Below the pieces are notes generated by a model. The model saw only the letters and a program-made list of their open reading frames with translations, searched no databases and was not told the DNA's origin. Below are positions 57,685 to 64,000 of a stretch of DNA of 64,000 bases, in pieces (position 1 is the stretch's first letter; each line of letters starts with the position of its first letter). The position numbers were made by a program, and so were the translations under genes. The DNA comes from Pezicula radicicola. Lineage: Eukaryota > Ascomycota > Leotiomycetes > Helotiales > Dermateaceae. The stretch is taken from assembly GCA_003008705.1 (NCBI GenBank), contig PDUO01000051.1, positions 125,198 through 189,197 on the forward strand, given 5' to 3'.

Positions 57685-58329
57685 ATGTGGTCTGCAATTC
57701 GCATTGCTCAAGTCGTGGGTAGTTCCGGCGCGGTCTGGCTCTCAGGTATATTATCCCCTATCCATTCCTCTCTCCCTTGAGCTGTCGTTCTTGGCCTCCA
57801 AGGCCGCAGCAGTGATGCTCCTCGATTCAACACCTGCTGAAAGTATTTTCACTGCTAACCCTCCTTCTGCACAGGCAACATAGCAGCAGTGTCCCTGTTC
57901 ACAGTCCCGGCGATTAGACAGGCGCACTCCAAGGATGGAGTCTCGTCGGTCGCGCTGGCAAAAGTGTGGGAGAGCGTTTACGAGGCAGGCAAGGCTTTGA
58001 ACCCCCCCGTGGCGGTAGCTGTGACGTCCAGCTTTGCCTACTTGGCATGGTCATCGCGAGCAGGCGTCCATCTACCCAAGAACTGCTCCCAGCTGTATGG
58101 GCTTGCCGCGCTCCTGACCATTGGCATCGTGCCATTCACCCTTATCCTTATGGCCGGCACCAATAACAAACTCTTTGCAAAGACGAAGCGTCAGAGCGGC
58201 GCGGCGTCGGTCCCGGCGTACGACGACGAGTTTGCGAAGCTCATCGATAGATGGAGTACCCTCAATTTTTGCCGAAGCTTGTTTCCATTGCTAGGCGGCG
58301 TGGTAGGCCTCGTAGCAACGTTGGCATAA
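57685..58329 (+). CDS. DUF1772 protein, anthrone-oxygenase type, 171 aa
   Basis: Exons 57685-57745 and 57875-58329, split by a 129-bp intron, give 171 residues. MWSAIRIAQVVGSSGAVWLSGNIAAVSLFTVPAI is the first membrane span with the family's G(N/A)xxxxS pattern. Further spans are AVAVTSSFAYLAW, LYGLAALLTIGIVPFTLILMAGTNNKL and FPLLGGVVGLVATLA. The conserved late motif WSTLNFCRSLFPLLGG is present. Small DUF1772 membrane proteins oxidise anthrones to anthraquinones in emodin- and norsolorinate-type pathways. No lesion seen. Confidence 0.85.
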
Positions 58330-58540
58330 AAGCTGCGCTGTTGTATCATACCCCCTGACACGGCCTGCCAACATAAAATGTTATATAGGTTGCCTAATAG
58401 CTGTCTTGCCCAAGTATCGTGCCGCTGTCTCGCCTATATTTCTACCAACTTCCTCTATGTAGTGATCTTCATACTGGGGATCGATTTTATCTCGGAGCTC
58501 ATATAGTTTTCTCCTATCCGAAAAAAAGCGAGAAGGCTAG

Positions 58541-59233
58541 TTATCTAACTAAGTATTGAATCTTGAGACTAGTTACAGTCCTGAAAAGAGCCTCGCTCAG
58601 TGATCGTGAAGCGTGAACCAACTCCACGCTTGTATTACATATAGCAAAAATAAAACGGTCCGGCCGAACAATGATATATCTTCCTTTCACCTCTCTTCTC
58701 ATCCTCGACCCGTCATAACCCATAGGTTCTGGGAGACCTCCCCAGATGCTTAGATTAGACAGATCCATGTGTAAAATCCTGTATGCGAGCCCTTGACTTG
58801 TCCAAGTACAAGCCGTAAATGATGGTTCGTCAATGAAGCACGTTGCCTCCTCAACCTTCAAAGAGAGAACAATTAGCCCTTCTTCCATAATTTAGTTATC
58901 AGAGTATAACTCTGCATTTAAATTGATGGAGAGTTGGACTCAGAAGAAATGAGAAGCTTACAGTATTGTAATTGAACCTTAGAAATAGAGTTGCCAACAT
59001 TAATTAGTACATGCGTCCTCTTTCCGCGGAAAATCTATAGACGTACGTACTCTCCCCGATCTCTGTAAATATCTTATCATATACACCTACCTGCCCCTTG
59101 AAGCATGCGAATCCCGTCCTCATCTAGAGTAATTCCTCTCGGGTCCTAAGTTATCTCCAGCTCTCTCTCCAGAACAATGTTCCTCACTGGCTGCTGGCCC
59201 ACAGCCACAGATGATAACATCTGTAGTCTCCAT
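58541..59233 (-). pseudogene. FAD monooxygenase relic retaining only both ends
   Basis: The minus strand from ATG 59233 reads METTDVIICGCGPAA, a frame change, RNIVLEREL, a stop, DPRGITLDEDGIRMLQG and GVYDKIFTEIGEST, the FAD-binding start of phenol-hydroxylase-like enzymes. About 250 bp later comes a C-terminal frame (58888-58541) containing GRYIIVRPDRFIFAIC and VELVHASRSLSEAL, the matching C-terminal domain. Some 350-400 central residues are missing. A gene collapsed by internal deletion. Confidence 0.7.
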
Positions 59234-59711
59234 ATCTGTTGCAGTATTGAGATGTGAGGTTTTAGTTGTCGAGATAGATTCAGACTGTGGGGTCCGCAGC
59301 AAAGTTCCAAAGGATATTCGAACACAAGACGAAGGGAATCTGAGCGCTGATATTGAGGAAAACTGGCCTGATAATACGCTGCAAGCTCTAATCTCGTGAT
59401 GAACATCGAATTGGAAACACACCACGCCCCTGCAAGAAAAAGGTGGAGGTTTTTGTAGTGTGTTGTGTCAGTTGGAATTCAAGAAGGATCGACTGCTTGG
59501 CTAAAACTATGGGGAAGTGAAGCTAGTATACATCTGACAGGCTGCTGCTGCTTCAATTCAACATAATCAGTGCCTAAAAGGTTCCTTTCAAAATGACTTC
59601 CTAGACATATCTCATTTAATTCGCTGCAAAGGAAGGCCACCCTCCCGCAAAACATATATACTAAATCTGCGATCGAGCTATCCAAACTTCTCAATGGCTT
59701 CACCTTGGATG

Positions 59712-62700
59712 TCAAATCGTATCCATCAGTTGACTCCCTGGGTCCCCGTATATTAGTAACCCAAGTATACGTGAAAATCTCCTTGAAATCCCCCAATGTC
59801 CTATCCGATGCAGTATATCCGTAAGCCCACGGAGTGGGCTCATCTCAGTGAGTTTAGACTTCTCCATCTTAAATCCACTCGCCTCAAACAAAAGATGGAG
59901 AGGGTTCGCACCGAAGACCTTACTTTCTGGGATGTCGAGGGATTCTCCAAACGTTTGCGGCAACCCAGAGCCGGCTTGGTCGAATTGAATATAGCAATAC
60001 CAGGCAATGGCCGCCAGGAACACTGATCTAGGTACATGGATCGCGGGCTCCGAATCGATACGCATACCTCCAATTTGGCGGTGGATTAACAATGCATGTA
60101 CCACGCACCTCCTCGCTTCCACACTCGAGGACCACTGCCCTGCATACTTGAGAGAAGCTGCACGTTCGCTAGCACCATCACGGCCCAGTGCTCGTTCGAG
60201 CTCGTTGAAATCAACGAGGAGAGACATAAAAATCTCGTGCCAGAGGATCATCTGGCACAATGGGTCAGGTTCTTGAGCCGACTTGACTTTTCCGTACGCA
60301 TGATACCAGCATATCAAAGCATCTTGATATCTCTTGAGGTCTGTTTGGGTCATTTGACCAGCTGCATTGCTCTCTTGCACCGAAGCTCCGATCCCTTGGA
60401 GAAGAACGTAGCAAGAAAAGTTGCTGTTTTTACATGCTAACTCCTTCAAGAGCGGCATCGAGCAGCTATGTTCATCTTGGTTCAGGTGTATATGCGAACT
60501 CAACTTAGTTAGTTCAGGCATGGATGAGCGCAACAGATTCGCCCATTGCGCAGCATTAGGGGCGGAAAAAAGATCGTTATTAGCGGCAACAGAAACCCGG
60601 ATGGCATTGTGTCGGAAGACTGGGTCGTGATGGAACGTAGTAGCCAGCTGAGCATCGTGTACGTACAGTCCAAGCGCGGTTCTGTGTCACAGAATTAGGA
60701 TGTAGCAAAATCCGACCGTTGGGTATACATACCGTGTCACTTCTTCCGATCGTGCCCATGCATTCCAAGCGTCCTCTATCTCCTGCGGTGACTCCGTGCC
60801 TAGTTGTATATTACATTGAATGCCACTGAACATGCCACAGCGTCGCGCAAACTGCCCGCAATTAGCAAAACCGTATTTCCAAAACAGCTCGTCATCCTTA
60901 CAGCAATGACAGTACCGTGGAAGGCTTCCACGGTTGCCATGTACTTGGGATTCTACTTTAGTGATCAGCCTCCGTCGAATTTCGTGGGGCTTGAAAGGTG
61001 CTGACCCCAGAGAGGTAAGCAAATGTTTGACCAAGGACTGAAGCTTGAACCAAGGATATCCTCTCCGAAGCTTTTCTCGTGATTATATTATCCCATCTAG
61101 AAGATTGAAGAGTTAGCAATTTCTTGATCGATGAAGTAAAGGGAGTTGCAGCCTTAAAGATTCCAGGAGTCACTAGGAGAGAGAAGCCACGAGACTGTTA
61201 TTAATGCATAGAACTACTCAGAGAATGTACATACTTGCGGGCTTCTATTAGCCAGACATTCATTCAAAACCCTGAATTTATATCGAATTGTGGACTTACC
61301 GATGCCAAGATAACTTTATTAAGTCTTTCGAATATCTTCGATCCTTGAACTGTAGCAGCGCGTGAACCCATAAAGAGACTTCCAATCGAACAGATAGAAA
61401 GAAGCAGAAGAGAGTTCTCGTTACTCGGACGAAATGTTGGTCCATGCAGAATCGGAAAAATTGGATTAAACTTGGTAAAGAATAGTTGAAGTGCAAGATT
61501 CTAACAAAGTTAGCCATGGTTTCACAATAAGTACAGGGTACAAACCAAGAATTCCGTTGGTGGCAGAGGATCTTCTTTCCAACGGGGGCGTAATCTCTGC
61601 GAAAGGTCATTCCGATACCTTTCATCTACCGTGTTTCCGGATGGCGACTCTGTACTAGGCGTTATTGGCCGTGTTGGTGCCACAGAGTATGAGGCATTGT
61701 CAGCGTCTTTCCAAGAATAATAGTCCGCTTTGGTGACCCATAAGCTTTGGATATCATTTATAGAAGGTGCGGCCGAATTCTGAGTTTCAACTTGAGGTGT
61801 AAGTAACTCATTTGCTTGGCTTGTAGATGTTTGACCCTGCCATACTGACTGATCAGCAGCCATTGGTGAGAGAAGAGACATGTTGAAGGCTTCAATGTCG
61901 AAATCATCGCCAATGTGCCAGGAAGGAAAGGACTCATTTTGCAAGTTCCAAAGTTCCATATGAGGTAAAAAAGGGAAGATGCTGGACTGGCCGTTGTTCG
62001 AATATTGTTCTAGTGCTGGATCGAGGAGCCCTTGGGATGATAAATCCGCGCCAACGCCAGTGCCATTGCCTGTAGGTTGTCTCTCTTCATTGTAAAGACT
62101 TTGATTCATCTGAGATGTTTCAGTACGTTCGCCGGGATTGCCATGATATACATGTGATGAAATGGGTTTATCCTGCCCATCGATTGGGCTGTCTGTCTGA
62201 GCCTGCAGCTCTAGCAAAGTAGCAGCAGCATGATCAACCATGCTCGGGCTTGCTAGCTCATTATTATCGCTCGTCATTTCTGGTTCTGATGCAATAATTT
62301 CGTGAGACTTTCGATGTCGAAGAAGAGTGTCGCTATAGATTATTAGCTACCAAGTCCACTCTTGTTGACAATCGGAGACTCTGGGGAAACTACGGCTCAA
62401 GCGGTGCAAGTTATCTGGACAGGAAACCCGAGCGGCCTTGTCGAATACAGAGGAGGATTTCATTGTCAATATTAATTGATCAGAATATACTTGTGCGAGA
62501 TAGGACCTACTGTCTGGTGTAGTTCTTCCCGCAGTCGCTGCACTGATAAGGACGTTCCTTGGTATGGCTGCGTTCGTGTCGAGAAAGATGCTCCGCTTTG
62601 GAGAAACTCTTGAAGCAAAATCGACATGTCCGAGGGTGCTTGGTAGCAGTGCTGTTACTGGTTTGGAGTAAGGACGTTCCTTGGTATGGCTGCGTTCGTG

Positions 62701-62848
62701 TCGAGACAGATGCTCTGCTTTGGAGAAACTCTTGAAGCAAAATCGACATGTCCGAGAGTGCTTGGAAGTTGCTGCGACTACACTGAGATGGAGGCGAATT
62801 CGACATTATGATGGGAACCGGCAAGGAACTGGTGGGAGAGAAGTCCAA
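59712..62848 (-). CDS. C2H2 zinc-finger transcription factor with fungal_trans domain (integrity uncertain)
   Basis: Exon 1 (62848-62511) ends with finger 1 ([21 protein letters not shown]) and the start of finger 2. A 178-bp intron (62333-62510) joins to [11 protein letters not shown], completing it. Exon 2 (62332-61546) is an acidic, Q/S-rich linker. After a 45-bp intron, exon 3 (61500-61300) reads [23 protein letters not shown], then [15 protein letters not shown]. Further pieces (about 61100-60690) include [28 protein letters not shown], an intron and [10 protein letters not shown], then [17 protein letters not shown]. The last exon (from about 60640, ending 59712) closes the domain with LYGDP-like [15 protein letters not shown]. 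Splices between 61.3 and 60.6 kb could not all be resolved, so lesions there are possible. A 122-bp duplication lies in exon 1. Confidence 0.7.
62548..62766 (-). repeat. 122-bp tandem duplication spanning the first zinc finger
   Basis: AAGGACGTTCCTTGGTATGG begins at 62548 and again at 62670. The following 95 or so bases match with about three differences. The period of 122 is not divisible by three, so only one copy (62548 on) can encode the finger in the gene's frame; the other is read out of frame as a stop-free spacer. Confidence 0.85.
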
Positions 62849-63094
62849 ATCAAATTTTGGCGGGGAAGCTTCAGGTTAAAGGCGGGGGCGGTAACTGTCG
62901 GCAAGTCGACGACTCGACGAGCAGTGCACCTCCGCACATTTGCCTCGCTCTTACTCTCAAGTTAGTGTGTGTGATAGCGACTATAGCAAAACAAAATATA
63001 AATATTCACAGACAGGTGGAAGGGAAGCAACAAGGTACGAGAGTACAGTCATGGAAGCAATCACCAATCATAGAGCTGATCACAGCAGATTAGA

Positions 63095-63903
63095 AGTTAA
63101 GCAAAAGGATCCAACAGGTACGTCAAGGGGCTTCTTTCGGGCGGTATGTGTGCGTATTGAGCTTCAATTTTTTCTCTTGTATGAGCCTCCCCAGGATTTC
63201 AAGATATCCTTAGTAATCCCGTGTACTTCCATTAATCGCATGGCCATATATCTAATAAAGTCTATTCCATCGTCGAGTAATGTTGCAATTCGAAGTGGAG
63301 GTTTGATCGCAAAATTGCTGAGTGAGCCAGGAACAGATCCGATGGAAGTTGGCTTCGCCCCAATCTCCAATAAAGCTGAGCGTCACGGAACGTTCGATTC
63401 TCGGTCCTGAAGACGTTGACTGTTCCATTTTGCAGATGAGGGTAATCTAATAACTGATCAGCTTGGGATAGACATAACTCTCTAATGCCAACCTTATGTA
63501 AGAAAGAGTGCGCTCAATCATAGGTGATATTTCTTAGTTGATACCGTCTTGTACTCGCAATCATTGGAGAGGAGATTATCCAAGTGCGCAATTGACTTCC
63601 TTCTAACCCTCCGCAGTCCCGCAGTCCCGCAGTCCCACGGTTCTGTAGATCCGAAGTCCTAGCGCAATTGACTTCGGCCTTCGTTTATGATCCGAGGCCG
63701 ATTTCCAAAATAATTTTCGCTTCCTTTGCTAAGAGAGGTGCTCTTGTGCCCATGCATGCAACCACTTTGGGCAATTCTTTTATGGGTATATCGCGCATCA
63801 AGCAAGGAATTGAAGGTAGCCCAGCCGATAAGGTGCTTACGTTGCGGTGTGGTGAGAAGAGGGCAGGCATAATCGACTTGGCGGTGCAGGCCATCGTCAA
63901 TTG
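63095..63903 (-). pseudogene. Decayed second TAXI/NMT1-like gene
   Basis: Three minus-strand pieces match the intact protein at 43.2-44.2 kb in the right order. MTMACTAKSIMPAL (63900 region) corresponds to MSIATPAKLIPAAL. PLRIATLLDDGIDFI, with RLMEVHGITKDILKSWGGSY (63350-63180), corresponds to VLRIGACYDDDTSFI with RLMDAHGLDEKTVQSWNGKY. AQYAHIPPERSPLTYLLDPFA (63160-63100) is nearly identical to the intact C-terminus. The segment between the second and third piece (about 120 residues) is deleted and frames differ. A dead paralogue. Confidence 0.8.
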
Positions 63904-64000
63904 TCCATCCAGTTGTGTAATAGAGGGTTTATATACGCAAGAGTTCGTCTCTTGTAGTTGGAGGTTGTTTGGTGGGTGTTTTGGGCGTAGGAACCTATAT
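63904..64000. other. Window end, no gene assigned
   Basis: 97 bp upstream of the TAXI relic; could hold its eroded 5' end. Nothing recognised. Confidence 0.3.

Noticed and set aside
59479..59796. 105-aa frame as the C-terminus of the C2H2 regulator
   Set aside because: The regulator frame ends cleanly at 59712 after a typical domain end; no splice linking to this frame was found.
1..64000. CRISPR arrays, bacterial operons, rRNA or tRNA genes
   Set aside because: The window is fungal nuclear DNA with introns; no regularly spaced repeats and no tRNA or rRNA signatures were recognised by eye.

Overview
This is a window of nuclear genome from a filamentous ascomycete (Pezizomycotina). The genes carry short GT-AG introns of about 45-180 bp, and the families present are fungal: Zn2Cys6 and C2H2 regulators, tannase-family esterases, GPR1/FUN34/YaaH, DUF3433, DUF4243 and DUF1772 proteins. 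A 12.3 kb block of extreme AT richness shows the C-to-T / G-to-A signature of repeat-induced point mutation (RIP). The species cannot be named from the sequence. I could run no similarity searches, so all family calls come from reading motifs.

Layout. 1-2756: 3' part of a full-size ABCG-type ABC transporter. 4.2-6.2 kb: a decayed fungal transcription factor and the tail of an FAD monooxygenase. 6.3-20.1 kb: a sugar transporter gene split by a RIP-mutated Ty1/copia element (6929-19210, 316-bp LTRs, CCTAT target duplication), which itself contains a RIP-mutated Ty3/gypsy element (10447-16571, 214-bp LTRs, ATAAT target duplication). 20.5-24.6 kb: a headless SDR, an ABM-like protein, a broken Baeyer-Villiger monooxygenase and an NTF2-like protein. 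26.2-27.5 kb: a secreted alpha/beta hydrolase and a 149-bp MITE. 29.0-32.6 kb: two tannase/feruloyl-esterase-family genes, both broken.

34.0-45.7 kb holds a possible catabolic set. Three enzymes carry peroxisomal targeting signals: an enoyl-CoA hydratase ending SKI, an acyl-CoA synthetase ending SKL and a thiolase with an N-terminal RLx5HL signal. Beside them lie a broken acetate-transporter-family gene, remnants of a DUF3433-like membrane protein, a TAXI-type solute-binding-like protein and a dienelactone hydrolase. A Zn2Cys6 regulator follows at 46.6-49.2 kb. With the esterases this reads like a route that frees an aryl or acyl acid, activates it with CoA, shortens its side chain in the peroxisome and handles acetate. 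That is inference, and the esterases and transporter now carry stop codons.

51.2-58.3 kb has a class A FAD monooxygenase, an AflX/AvfA-like NAD(P)-binding oxidoreductase, a DUF4243 (questin-oxidase/AflY-type) protein and a DUF1772 (anthrone-oxygenase-type) protein. The last three are typical tailoring families of fungal anthraquinone/xanthone pathways, but no polyketide synthase lies in the window. The right end has another FAD-monooxygenase relic, a C2H2 regulator with a 122-bp tandem duplication over its zinc finger, and a decayed second TAXI-type copy. The whole window looks like an accessory, gene-decaying, transposon-rich compartment.
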